Of a stretch of DNA of 64,000 nt, positions 1-11,700 are shown one piece after another. Below the pieces are notes generated by a model. The model saw nothing but the letters and a program-made list of their open reading frames with translations, did not search any database and was not told where the DNA came from. Every line of letters begins with the position of its first letter. Within the stretch, counting starts at the first letter, position 1. Both the position numbers and the translations under genes were made by a program. This DNA comes from Pohlia nutans (Eukaryota > Streptophyta > Bryopsida > Bryales > Mniaceae): positions 9,132,001 to 9,196,000 of the forward strand of contig CM040103.1 of assembly GCA_022496805.1 (NCBI GenBank), given 5' to 3'.

Positions 1-59
1 AACATAAACAACGACTTGGCTGTGCTCATAAACAATGTTATGTTTATTACAGAATTTAA

Positions 60-269
60 CCCCTAAAGAACCATAAGGCCACCAGGTGGCTCCTGTTTTT
101 TTTCAGTATTTTTTATATAGATTCTTCTCTGTTTCTTTTTTAGTTTTTATTTATTCAACATATGTAACATTCTTCACTAATTCCAGTGATACAAAATTTG
201 GTCCCATCCAAATTATAATCGTTTAAACTTGCCATTTTAAGACCATGAATCCTTGGGTCCTTTTAGGGG
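60..269. mobile_element. TTAA-flanked CCCC-ended element (family B-like)
   Basis: The ends are CCCCTAAAG on the left and CTTTTAGGGG on the right, flanked by TTAA (56-59) and TTGA (270-273). The right end, read in reverse, continues with the same GGACC-AAGGATTCATGG block found at the left end of the copies near 39950 and 42355. The left interior does not obviously match those copies. There is no coding capacity. It abuts the 3' end of the ORF at 263-625 and supplies that ORF's stop codon. Confidence 0.6.
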
Positions 270-625
270 TTGAAAGACAGAGACAGAGACAGACCTAGGG
301 GTTCTTCTTTTTCGTCTTCGTCATCGGCGAGAAACGATTGCCGAAGCTCGTCGTCCTCGTCGTCAGGGAACAGGAATCCCAGCGTGAAGGAATTCTTCAA
401 CGGGCGACCGATGCTGGTCTCCAAGGAGCTTCGCCATGACTGCTTCGACTCGCACTTGGGCGACTGATTTCCAGGCGGCTGTGAGTAGGAGTTTCCTTTG
501 GGCATGCTGCTGGAGCGCGAGTATTTGCTTCCATTGTTATTCTGGGGAACTTGGCTGAAGATGTTACTCTCCGTGAAGGCCACTCGTAATTTGCGTCCCG
601 AGGGCGACCTGAAATCGTCGTCCAT
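263..625 (-). CDS. Small unrecognised ORF ending in a transposon end
   Basis: This is a 120-codon ORF from an ATG in a good context (GCCATGG). I do not recognise the protein. It begins MDDDFRSPSGRKLRVAF, has a Ser/Asn/Gln-rich middle (about residues 30-70) and a strongly acidic Asp/Glu stretch (about 88-107), and ends in an LSLSLSF repeat made by a (GTCTCT)n-like run. The last codons, Asn-Pro-stop, lie in the terminal sequence of the TTAA element at 60-269, so the present C-terminus is transposon-derived. Without the element and one TTAA copy, the frame would stop a few codons later. It may be a real small gene, the first exon of a larger gene whose other exons are left of the window, or a fragment. 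Confidence 0.45.
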   Translation of the reverse strand: MDDDFRSPSGRKLRVAFTESNIFSQVPQNNNGSKYSRSSSMPKGNSYSQPPGNQSPKCESKQSWRSSLETSIGRPLKNSFTLGFLFPDDEDDELRQSFLADDEDEKEEPLGLSLSLSFNP

Positions 626-699
626 GGCTCACCAGATTCTCATGCTTCTTTCATTTGCCTTCAAACTACACACAGGCAAAAGGAGCATCAATAAATAAA

Positions 700-1260
700 T
701 TGTTACGCAACAGATTTTCGTACTCAAACACCTCCTCTTGTGCAATGTAAGCTTCTTTCGTTGTTCTCTTCAAACAACAAGAAAAAGAAAAAAGAAAATA
801 AGGGTACATAAATAATTAACTAAATTGCGCAACACCCCAACACCCAAATGCAACTCAAACTTCCGCAACAAACACCTCCTCTTGTGCAATGAAAGCTTCT
901 TTCATTGTTCTCTTCAAATAACAAAACCAGATTCTCATTCCAAATGCCGCTTGTGCAATGAAAGCTTTCTGTCATTTGTCTTCAAACAACAAAAGAAATG
1001 GCGCAACAGTTTAAACCCAAACATCTTCTTTCATTTGTCTTCACACTACACAAAAAGATATATAAATAAACAATTAATTAAACAAATTACGCAACACCCC
1101 AACACCCAAACTCTCATCTCAAATGCAACGCAACGCCGCAACGAACACCTCTCTTCAAAAAGCAAAAGAAATTGCGCAAATGCGGCGCAACGCCCCCGCT
1201 TGTGCAATGAAAGCGTTCTGTCATTTGTCTTCCAAAACAAAACAAATTGCGCGACAGTTT
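700..1260. repeat. Locally repeated leader/intergenic segment
   Basis: A block built on CTTGTGCAATGAAAGCTTCT, followed by a TTTGTCTTCAAACAACA-like stretch, recurs at about 736, 874, 949 and 1195. Partial copies are at about 645 and 1020. Between them are variants of GCGCAACACCCCAACACCC. The copies are imperfect and spaced 75 to 250 bp apart, so this is a decayed local duplication and not a clean satellite. It lies directly upstream of the minus-strand ORF at 263-625. The GC-richer stretch 1270-1700 behind it is open on the minus strand but has no ATG, and may be promoter or leader. Confidence 0.5.
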
Positions 1261-1740
1261 AAGCCCAAAATTACGACTGAGAATTGACGATGAATTGCGT
1301 ACCGAGAGTTGGTGAGGTGAGGTTCGTTGAGTGGCTGGTTGAATGGCGTCCGTGCGCAAACAAGCTGGGAATATGCAATCGGAGCAAGATGCGGTTCGGA
1401 ATTGGGTTTGAGAGGAATTGATGAAGGTGGTGATGGTGGCGTGATTGGAGTTGGAATGGAATCGAAGCTCACTGCAGTGGAGTGAGCTTGGATTGTTGCG
1501 CGGCGACGGACGGACGGACTGGTTGCTGCAGTGAGGGAGGATCCGTATTCTGCGATTGGGTCGTATTCTACGTATGTCGTATCGTATTGTAGTATTCTAC
1601 GCTGTGGGTGAATTTCGATGTATTGGATTGGCTTTTGTTGGCTCCCGCAATTCACGCTCACAATCGCGAGGCTATCATCTTTCTGGACTCCTCTCACAAA
1701 TTGAAATCGAGCAATTCTGCCATCATCTTTTAATCTTTAA

Positions 1741-1965
1741 CTCCTAAATGTCTGAAAGCGCCTTTGCGGCCAGTAGAATATGGTGTACTTTTCTAGTATT
1801 TGGAATGGTTCTACACCTTTGATGGATTTGAGTTCAACAATGAAGCTGAAATTTTGATCAATGCGGTTCTAGTGAGCTATTGAGATTCCAATTTAGAGCT
1901 TCTTGTTGGTAGCAAATGCCAATTATACGGCCACATATCTACTATCCCCATGGGACGTTTAGGGG
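1741..1965 (+). mobile_element. TTAA element, family A, copy A1
   Basis: This 225-bp element has ends CTCCTAAATGTC and GGGACGTTTAGGGG, with TTAA on both sides (1737-1740 and 1966-1969). The interior matches copies A2 and A3 (ATGTC...GCCTTTGCGGC, then TGGAATGGTTC). It lies in opposite orientation to A2, and the two share the central TTAA. It is non-coding. Confidence 0.8.
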
Positions 1966-1969
1966 TTAA

Positions 1970-2194
1970 CCCCTAAACGTTGCATGGGGATAGTAGATAC
2001 GTTTTCAGGTAATTGGTATTTACTACCAACAAGAAGTTCTAAATCAGGATCTCAATAGCTCACTAGAATCGCATTGATCTAATTTTTAGCTTCTTTGTTG
2101 AACTCAAACTCATTAAAGGTGTGGAACCATTCCAAATACAAGAAATATATGTTGTATTCAACTTGCCGCAAAGGCATTTTTAGACATTTAGGGG
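1970..2194 (-). mobile_element. TTAA element, family A, copy A2
   Basis: This 225-bp element has ends CCCCTAAACGTTGCATGGGG and GACATTTAGGGG, flanked by TTAA (1966-1969 and 2195-2198). It has the same length as A1 and A3 and is inverted relative to A1. The junction with A1 is a near-perfect palindrome centred on the shared TTAA, as expected if one copy inserted into the target duplication of the other. Confidence 0.8.
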
Positions 2195-2198
2195 TTAA

Positions 2199-3757
2199 AC
2201 TTTCAAGGGTTTTCCCCATTTTTTGAGAACCAATCTCATCTTAGATTTTTCATTTTTTGAGAATTTTTTTGTTGCTTTTATATAAGTAATACCAAAAGGA
2301 AGCCAAAGATGTTATGATTTACCGCAATTGATTATTTTATCATTTTTTTTCATTGCTTCAAAGTAGGTCATCACAATATACTATTTCTGTTTTTTCTCAT
2401 ATTTGGTTGATGGGATGAGTTTATTTATTTTTTAAAAAATTGGATGAAATGGATAGAATTATTCATTTGACACACATCGGAGGAAAAAAACTTGATCAGA
2501 CACGAACTCATGGACTTATACATGGTCAAAATTATATTGACTTTGGATAAAGCTCCAATTTTTGATGTCTATATCTTACTATTTTCACAAATGAACAGAT
2601 TGGGATTTTTGGTCCCAATTGACCGACTTTTAGGTAATGGTGAACATTTGAGGGAGACAAGGGCCTCATTCTGGCTCGGAAGCTTGTAGAACAATAGCTG
2701 GGACAAATACTCGCATTTGACACTTCCTAGATCCCTTTTCAGAGGATTTTTTTTGAATCGAAGGTGTTCAATAAAGTTACTATTTGTCCATGGAAAAAAT
2801 TAATTTCGAATTGAAAGTACAATGATAGTTGTTCATAACAAAAAATAAATAAATCTTTGAATGGAAAGAGCGGATATTTGTAACTATATTGGACCCTACT
2901 ATACATGCCATTGGATGTCTACGTATGATATACTGTATGATATGGGGATGAAATACATCTAGTAAATGGATGAAATACAGTGTTATGGATTAGATTTTCC
3001 TGTGCTTGAGTTTCTTCTGAGGGTTCTTTGACATTATGGCACTGTCGGGGTATGGCACGTGTCAGGAGGACAGAAATAACCGGTAAAGTAAATGGATGCT
3101 AAGACACTAGAAGAAAATGGTAGTTTTTTTTACTACCCCTAGTCCCAAGTGTACAGTCGTAAGAGGATTTTCAATCGCAAGTGTAAAAATTTTGAGTCGC
3201 AAAATGAATTTTCAGTCACAAGTGTAGAAATTCCCAGTGGCAAGCGCCTTCCACTGGATAATAAAAAATATTGTTTTCTTATATTGAAATGCTGGTAGCC
3301 CTATTCAGATTTAGGGCAGGCTTCCATGTGAGCATGGGGCTGGTGAATACAACTAAAGGACAAAAATCAGGTTTCAACTTCCACCTATGTTCGGTGAGCG
3401 TTGAAAGTGAACTATGGAGCTCATGGACTATGGAGCTCATGGTGATTGAAAGAGTGCATCGCGAAAGTGAGGGATATTTTGGGGCATCTAATTTTGGGCC
3501 GGCAGGCATGAGCGAGGCATGTGCGTGGGCATATTTTAGCATGAGGCCAGGAGCGGGGCTCAGTGCCGGGTCGGTGGTGTCGGGTGAGGTTGGACAGGGT
3601 TGGCCGGGTTGGCAGATAATGTTCTTGAATTTCTCATAAAATGCACATCATACTTCATTAATTTTATTTCTACACATTTGTACATTTTTTCAATTGGAAA
3701 AACACAAAGCTCCAATAATATCTATTTTAATCCCAAAAACGTCTATTCAAAACCCAA
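2199..3757. other. AT-rich intergenic DNA, no gene seen
   Basis: The open frames here (for example 2492-2689 and 3271-3639) have no recognisable motif, no partner exons and overlap on both strands. Short 'gtcgcaagtgt' repeats occur at about 3160-3240. Nothing else is supportable. Confidence 0.5.
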
Positions 3758-3972
3758 ATGATTTTACACAAATTTTTTGTCATTACACATCAATAAACCT
3801 CAATTGAGGAGTTTTATTTTGAAAAATTAAATATCATGTGTGACTTACGTCACTAACCTAAAAAATAGAGGTTAGTGACGTTAGTAACACATGATAATTA
3901 ATTTTTCAAAATAAAACTCTTTGATTGAGGCTCATTGACGTGTAATGACCAATTTTTTTTTTGTAAAATCAT
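3758..3972. repeat. Foldback (long hairpin) element
   Basis: Nearly the whole 215 bp is an inverted repeat. The left arm runs ATGATTTTAC...CATTACAC...GTCACTAACCT and the right arm AGGTTAGTGAC...GTGTAATG...GTAAAATCAT, with a centre of about 10 bp near 3860. The arms are about 90 to 95 percent paired by eye. This is typical of a MITE-like foldback element. It is non-coding. Confidence 0.75.
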
Positions 3973-4376
3973 CCTACTGTTCAAAATGTTTATTTTATGC
4001 TTATTTTTGGTGTAAACGTAACTAATATATATTAATGTATATACTAATGTAAACAAATCCGTCGGCAATATGTTAGTCTCGGTTGATCCCCGCCGACCTA
4101 GCCCGACTACACTGAGCGCATCGACGCAACTCGAGCCCACTGACCTGATTTTCCCCCATCCCGTCATGATCTCGTCATTAGACCCTTTTTTCAAAAAAAA
4201 TTATGCTTCATCACAACATCGGGGCAACCTTGACCCACCATTCTATCCAAATGCAAGAAACCAATTGGTTTGTATGATTTTCAAAAAAACCGTTTAAAGT
4301 CACTCACTTTGTTTTCTCAATGTCAGTTTATTGCATTGCTATATGGAAGTAACCAATTATGGTATTTCTACCTTAA

Positions 4377-5312
4377 CCCCTAAGCGCTCAAACGACCATT
4401 TTCTGGTCGCTGCCCGGAAAAAACGGGCTGCCCGAAACAAAAAAATATTTTTTTGAAAAAATAAAAAATATTTTAAAATACTACATCAAGTCTACTTTCC
4501 AACCCAATTTGAATTATGGCAATCCGAGTTAAACTCCACCCGGGAGAATTTTTCAAAGTAGATCACCTCAACATTGTCTTAGTGTTACAAAATTTGCTAT
4601 TTGGGGAAAGTAATGATGATTCCTCCATCGTTTCTCTTGCTTTTTTGAAGTTTACGACATATAGCCCAACTTTAACCAATCGTACTAAGGGCCGGTTTAC
4701 ACTACGGTGGAGAAGGCCTCCGGTCGGTCAAGAATGCTTGGCCAAGACATGGTTATATGAGGCAAATGGTGGATGTGCCGGAGAAGAATGAAAGGCAATA
4801 AAATATTTTTAATCACTTGGGCTTCTCCGGAGGAGGAGTTTCTTCTTCGGCCTCAAGAGGCCGGACAAGAAACTCCTCCGGAGAAGCCCAAGTCCAAAAA
4901 GTGCTGCCATGTAGGCGGCCATGTCATTTTATCATCCATGAGAAATCTTCACCACCATTCTTGTCTTCATCTAGTGTAAACACCTTCCGGTGAAGAGTTG
5001 CAATTTCGGCCAATCACAGTTTAGAATCGCCCTTTTTTTCATGACCGGTGGACTTCTCCACCGTAGTCTAAACCGGCCCTAAATTTTGAACTCTAAAATT
5101 GAAAATTATAATTTATACAAATTTTCAAAGGTTAATGCTTTTAAATTCATTAAAAAATGATTTAAAGATTATTTTGGAATTTTGACCATACGGATAATTT
5201 GTAAAGGTGATACTCTACATTTTGTCTATTGAACCAACCTTCATCAAACATATGGAAGGCACATATTATAACACATCTATGTTTTGTCCAATACCCCTCG
5301 GGCTTTTAGGGG
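4377..5312 (-). mobile_element. TTAA element, family C, copy C1, with nested MITE
   Basis: The ends are CCCCTAAGCGCTC and GCTTTTAGGGG, flanked by TTAA (4373-4376 and 5313-5316). It is reverse in orientation to C2 and C3 at 33412-34508. Removing the nested 391-bp MITE (4689-5079) and one TAA leaves about 542 bp, matching the 544-bp C3. A small hairpin, GACCATTTTCTGGTC, lies just inside the left end and recurs in C2. Confidence 0.82.
4689..5079. mobile_element. Tourist-like (PIF/Harbinger) MITE nested in C1
   Basis: The inverted ends are GGGCCGGTTTA and TAAACCGGCCC, continuing as ACTACGGTGGAG / CTCCACCGTAGT, flanked by the direct repeat TAA (4686-4688 and 5080-5082). A GGGCC start with a TAA/TTA target duplication is characteristic of Tourist/Harbinger elements. 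The homologous uninterrupted site in C3 reads GTTAAATTTT, which supports the insertion. A second, perfect inverted repeat (CTTGGGCTTCTCCGGAGGAG and its complement, 4816-4892) sits in the middle. Confidence 0.85.
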
Positions 5313-5316
5313 TTAA

Positions 5317-7420
5317 AAGGATAGAATTCTTTTTGATTGGTTGATAGTAAGTTCTATGAATAGAACTGAGGTAAAGAGATAGAATATTTTGTGTGTTTAG
5401 CAATAAAACTAAAATAAAAGACTAGAAGATCTTTTAGACATAAATAGTTTGGAACTTTAGTTCTAAATATGGATAATTAGGAGGAATATAAATACTAAGC
5501 TCGGGGAAGAAAAGAACTCTATTTTATGTGCTTTCCTCTACGGTTGGAAGGAAGAGTCACCATTGCATTGAATTTTATTGTATTATATTTTGATTAATTT
5601 TAGTATTGAACCGTTGAAGGTTTTTTAGACCTCTAAGCCTCAAAAGAAATGTTTGACGGTTTACCTATGGATTTTCTAAGTTGACTTGTGCCTTTTCAGC
5701 TCGGGTGAGTCACTTTTCATATATTTTGGGTACCACGTGCGACGAGGGGGTGTTTTTTGGGGGGCTATTTGCCTCCTAGCTAAAATTAAAAGGACCCCTG
5801 TGATTACTTAATGGGAAAAAATGGCCTATATTATGGACTCTATCATTTTTTATAAAATAGTAACCAATGCAATTTTTATATGCTATCTTCCTTGTAAAGG
5901 CTTAAATATAATCTAAAAGTAACATGACTTTAAATTCAGGTGGACATAATTGAGCTTTCATCCACTTCTAAACTTACTTTTCGTCCACCGCTCAGCTGAC
6001 CGCCCTTTCCTACCAACTGTGCTCCAGCTGTTTCCTCCCCCAAAACAGACTGTACTCAATTTTATACCTTGGATCCCATTCGCAATTCCCTAAATTACAT
6101 GTACTAAAATCATAATGGACCAGAATTGTGGTGTACCTAAATTATTTATAATGACATGTACTCTTTCATTGCATTCTATCTTATTTGTAATTTTTTTTAT
6201 AAATTCTTATAAATTTTACCTATGATGAATAAAACCCATGCTATTTTCTGCCGCACGTTGTTTGTAAAATGCAGTAAGTGACCCACCCAAGCTTTTCAGT
6301 TGTTGTATATTTGTTCAACTTGAAATCTAACTTCAACTTACCTATGCAAATGAAGAAATTAATTTATGACTTAGTTTGGATGTTTGACAATGTGTTACAA
6401 TTAGTGATAGCATCACAAATATGTAGGATATTCTAAAATGCCATTTTTGAAATGATTGTGCTATTAAAAAGTCCATCAGTGTAAATTTGACATGAATATT
6501 GTACAATTTTATTTTTTTAGTATATAATTACTCCCTTTATCCCACTAAAACACTTTACTTTCACTAAAATCTATGGCTTAAATTTAATCACATGATTACA
6601 GAGGGAGTATGTTAACTGTGATGCAAATTTATAGAGTAAATGAGTACAAAGGAAATATTTTGACTACCTGAAAGTCTATACATGATCAAAATCCATGACA
6701 ATAATCCGTGATGAACATGATCAAAATCCATAGATTAAACTGCGAGATTGTGTGCAATGCAACCAAAAATAATTCTAGTTCAATTTTTAAAAATTCCTAA
6801 AACAACTTAAATGGACAATTTAAGGACATTCTAAAAATCACACAATACTCTTAGGGCCAGTTTAAAATATACACCAAGAGTTGTGACCAAGAAAAATGAA
6901 TTATTCTCATGGTCACACTACCATCATAGAGTGACGAATAAAACTGAGTATTGATTTGAAACTTTTCCATTCAAACAACCATACTATGAGCATCCAAATA
7001 GGCAAAGTTCAAAAGTGAATATGTAAAAGTTGTAGTATGCGACATATAACACATTACTATGGAAATTTGAAGAAAAACTCAATTGTGATTTGAAAGAAAA
7101 TGAATTCCAAAGTTAGCCATGTTTAAAACTCGATTTTGTGTACTATAATTTGGAACTACTTTAAATTTTGTCAATTTTTTCTTATAGCTTCAAAAAAGCT
7201 TTTTGTGCCTTGGCATGTTGGTAAATATACATCATTTTATGTTGTTGTACACAAAAACGGAAGGTAGTTGACATTTATAGAATTAAAAATATTCACAATT
7301 TGACAAATATGCAAATGATATTGGTTCTCATGATATTTAAATATTTTTTTGGAATTGTGAGCATGGGACTGCATTGGCCATTGTATAGAGCATAGGTTGC
7401 AACATGAACCATTGTTACAT
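5317..7420. other. AT-rich intergenic DNA with short repeat remnants
   Basis: No gene is supported. A short Stowaway-like unit is visible at about 6531-6608, with ends TACTCCCTTTATCCCA and GAGGGAGTA. The segment just after it (about 6600-6740, 'gtatgtt..ctgtgatgcaaat..catgatcaaaatcc') is repeated at 38530-38660. A degraded GGGCCAGTTTA end lies at 6853, but I could not define its partner. Confidence 0.45.
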
Positions 7421-7821
7421 CTTATTTGTTAAAAAAAAATCGATAACCTCTCGAGTGAGAATTAGGTTTCCTTCTCAATTGACCCAATTCTCCCTCAAGA
7501 CTCGAGAGGACACTACATTGGCACCAAAACTCACAAAAATTGATGCCATGTAGGTACATTGAACTTTGACCTGTAGTTGAAGCCCGAGAGGCCAATATCC
7601 GGCTTCCTTGCAATCTGATTGATGGAATTCAACATACTCTCGACCTTCAGCCACAGTGTAAACCGCCCCGCCCCTTTAGTTTGAGACATGCAATCTCAAA
7701 GATATTTCACAAAAGAATCAAGCAATCAAATTGACTGTGCATCACTTGTTCTATGAGTGTTGTCACTGGAAAAAGCTGTTTCAAGTACTGAATGTTACTG
7801 ATGTACCTCAAGTCGTTATCA

Positions 7822-7892
7822 GTACACTCAAACCTCTTCAATCTGGGTCCCATTGTAGAGAGGGTCATTATAAAGAGGTTTGCGTGTACCTG
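7822..7892. repeat. Short inverted-repeat element
   Basis: GTACACTCAAACCTCTT pairs with AAGAGGTTTGCGTGTAC about 70 bp apart. The same terminal sequence and inner 'gggtccca' occur in a longer copy at about 46548-46705, so this is a small MITE family and not a chance palindrome. Confidence 0.5.
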
Positions 7893-8780
7893 AGAGCCAC
7901 AGATCAATCATTCAATGTCCACTCGTTTAGATTTTACCGGTAATTTCTTGATGCCAATACCATTCGTCCTTTACTTCAATCATGTGGCTTCAATTAACAA
8001 ACCAAACCTACATGAGCAAATAGTAAGTGACAAATCCCAAATAACAGGATGTCCAACAGTAGCACGAAATATGAAACGAACTCGAGCTATTTTATTTTCA
8101 AACGACTTCACTTATGCTAACAGAAACATCAATACCCTAACAATAACAAAATAACAAAAGCAAAACTTCTTCGATGCAACTTATTAAAAATCATGATCTC
8201 ATGTAGATGGTAAGAACCACTCCAGCAAGATCCGAGAACAGACATTCAAATACTCCTCAAATTTCCATGTGAAATAGTTTAGACACGAAGGCCACAGGAG
8301 CACAGTGCCCTGTTCTTCTACTTCACTACCCTGAGAGCAATTGCTTGGACGCCTCTGGGCAGAACTCAACACCTACCAAGAATTTCAATGAAGTGGGTAG
8401 CTAATGTTAATCAATCACCTAGCTAAGCTACTACTTAAATTGTCAAAGTAGTCGTACTGTTTTCCCCTCTATAAATTCTGCCAAGTAGCACTGTATACAG
8501 TGCGCTTGCAAACTCCTTTTAAATGAAGAGATCGACAAGGTACTGCTGCAGAGGCGGAATGCTTTCATCAACTCGATGGCATGGGACGCCAAACAGGTAC
8601 AGAAAAAACATTATCGGGACCCCAAATGTTCACAATCCAATCCGGCATGATGAGCTAGGTTGAAGCTAACAGAGTCAGTGTGATGTACAATGTTGGTATC
8701 AATTAGACTGTAAGGAATAATGAGTTGAGAAAAAACAAACTTCCAAGTCATAATAAGAGCATTTGGCCTCTGCACACCTG

Positions 8781-11700
8781 TTATTGCGATTCCGCAACTT
8801 CAGCCCTCCAAAACTGTTTGGTCGCAACAAAAATGCGTTCTCTACCTGCTGTTCCTGGTTCGCTGTCAAAAATTTCGTATTTCCATTGTATGGCTTTAGC
8901 AACTTTGGAAACTCGTGCAAGCATAGTAGGAGTATCCCGAATTATAACTGTTCCTTCTGGTCGTAAAATCCGGTCCATCTCAATCATAACCTCTGCTAAA
9001 CTGCACCTGAATATTTGAAACAAAGATGGTTAGAATTTACCCACAACTGCCTACATTGCACAATTTAAAGAATTGCATATTAAACAAAATAAATCATTGA
9101 CATGAAAACCACTTCAATTAGAGTAGAAAATAAGGTATTGTAATTATCAACACTGACTGTCCAAGTTTAACAGTTCATGAGAAGCCCATGCACGTAGACA
9201 GACTGGGTTTCATGTAAAATTAGACATCCTGTTTCAACCCAGCATCATTTTCCTTTGTCAAAGGGTTTCATGCCATCCTGTAACATGCTTCAGGGAGGAA
9301 TGTTAGTATGCGAGAACAAACCTCTTGTCCAAGGTGGTGAATGGTTGCATGGAAGCCACGTGCAATAAATCGTATGTCCGTGGATAAGTCGAGAACGCCT
9401 CACACCTGTCCTCTCAAATAAAAAAAACTGTTAGCCTCTGTGAAGTAGTAACAAACTATATACGCGCTTCTGTAATAGACTCGTCTGTCACCTAGTTATT
9501 AGTTTGAACCAATTAATTATAGTTTAGCCTTGTCATGAACATTGTCCATAAACTGGTGTGATCTAATAAAAAAGCTGGTAACCTGATACACACTTAATCG
9601 AGAACTCCTCGTTGAGTGATAATCCTCCACACAACCTAACTCATTCATTCCTGGTTTAGAGCATGCAGGTTGCCAACCCTATTCATGCACATTTGAGATA
9701 AAATCAAGAATTTAGAGAACTTGCCAGTCATGAAGAACTCCGATAAGCCCTCGATCATAGATTGCGTTCAAAGTATTTGGAACAGAGGTTGGCACTACAT
9801 TCATCACCCATACAGGATCGTCGCTGGCCATCAGATTGGCTGCAAAACCACCATATTGTGCATTCATGTCCATCATGTTGCGATATTGCGGTGTTCCAAA
9901 TCCCAGCTTCAACGTCTGCATGTGAACAATACAGATTAGTCTTTCTTCTGTTTATTTTCACATGCCTCCTGCGCTAGGAAGCTATTGAACACTTGACCAT
10001 GCAACATGTGTCACTAATGAAGCCACATAGAAGTAATCATAAACAATCATAGACTGAACCTCAAGAGGCTGAAAAAACCATGATGATGCATCTCTTGCGA
10101 TGGAATGTGAAACGAAAAATGCCAAGAACGAACCTCTTTGTAGTATCGAATTCGACGACGCCATCTCCTTGTATCCTTATCAAACTCCAAGCTATCACCA
10201 CTCAACGCTTCCGAAAGACGTTTTGGAATGGTTTCTAGACGTTTCCGCCAATGTGGCTGCTCACCAAATTCCTCAGCCTGCGTCTTGGGGAGTCGAGTAA
10301 TACACTCACCCAATCGGACATTCCTGTCAAGCAGAAACATTACAACAAACCGTTCAGTGGTGATGCAACAGGAAAAGAATGATACCTTGAATGAGAGGCC
10401 GCATTGAAACTTTTAAAATACAGGTAAATATGACCAGCAACATGCGAATTGAGCTGAAACTCTATTGAGTAAAAAAACGCAGTAGAAACTCCTTAAATAG
10501 CAATTGAATTACTAACCACGCATTGTCAGGGTCATCTCCTCTACAAAAAGGAGGAATCTGCTTCTCATGAGTCCGGAGACATGACGTGTTTGTGGTTTTT
10601 TGCCAGATAGCTGTTTTATCTGCAGTAGCGACTGTAGTGTAGCACATCTTCTCAGCAACCAATTCCTGAAGAGCCTCATAGTCCCTCTCTTTTCCCGGGA
10701 AGTTCACGGGAGGGCCAGATAATACAAAGTATCCGCCAGGTCGCAGCAGCCGGTCAATCTCAATGAAGTAAGAACCATCTGCATAGAACCATTTGTTAGT
10801 CCCACCCATTCGACGATGCAGACAGATTTAATACTCATCCACTACTGTCCAGCATGCCTAAGCACGTTATCCTCAGCCAAAGCCTGATATTTGCTCAGTT
10901 ACAAACGTTCAAATATGGAAAATAACTCGAGGTTCTACAAAATGCACAAGAAAATCTGAAGACAAGCGGACTGCAGTGTTTCATGCTGGCAAAGCACCAG
11001 GACTACAATTAATTCTACAATCGATGACTGGGGATAAGGCACCAACTTAAAAATATGTACAAAAATTTCTTGCAACGATTAGATTAGGTTCAATTATCCA
11101 ATTCCTATCAAAAAAAACACTTATAATGCTGATCTCGGACAGTTCCTCTTGTTCTCAGTTCAAAACTTAGCTGACGACCATGCAGTTGAGCAATACAAAA
11201 CAAGATACATCTCATACTTCAAATTAAAGAGAGATATCACCGTAAGTCCATGAACTTCCAAAGATGAAACAGAAGTCGACAACATATAATAGTACCGAGA
11301 AAAAGTGCCACTAAATACAAGATGCGTTGCATTCCATATGTGCAAAACAAGAAGGTAAGAATTGAAGACATACTGAATCCAGCAAATGGTACGAGGCAGC
11401 GCGAGCAGTGGATGAGGTCAAACGACAATGAAGGCAATGGAAGGCGTTGTGTGGCGAGCATGCCAACAAAAGCTGGCAGGCCTCTCTCCAGAGCAAACTG
11501 AATCTGTGCCTTGAACGAATCACGTGGAGCAACCGACATTGTGATCACTTCCTTTTCTATCAAATGGGCCCCAAAGCTAGCCACCTGCAGATAAAACACT
11601 TCATTTCATTAATGCAATCCAGACGGTAGGAGAGAATTTTTTTAGACCTTTTAATCTTGTGATAAATGACCTATGGATACTTTACGAAAGGAATATAATC

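Noticed and set aside
1221..1697. 158-codon minus-strand frame
   Set aside because: It has no ATG start, no recognisable motif and crosses the repeated segment; kept only as possible leader.
6853..7675. Second Tourist-like element (GGGCCAGTTTA end at 6853, GTAAACCGCCCC near 7658)
   Set aside because: The ends are too diverged and no target duplication is visible.
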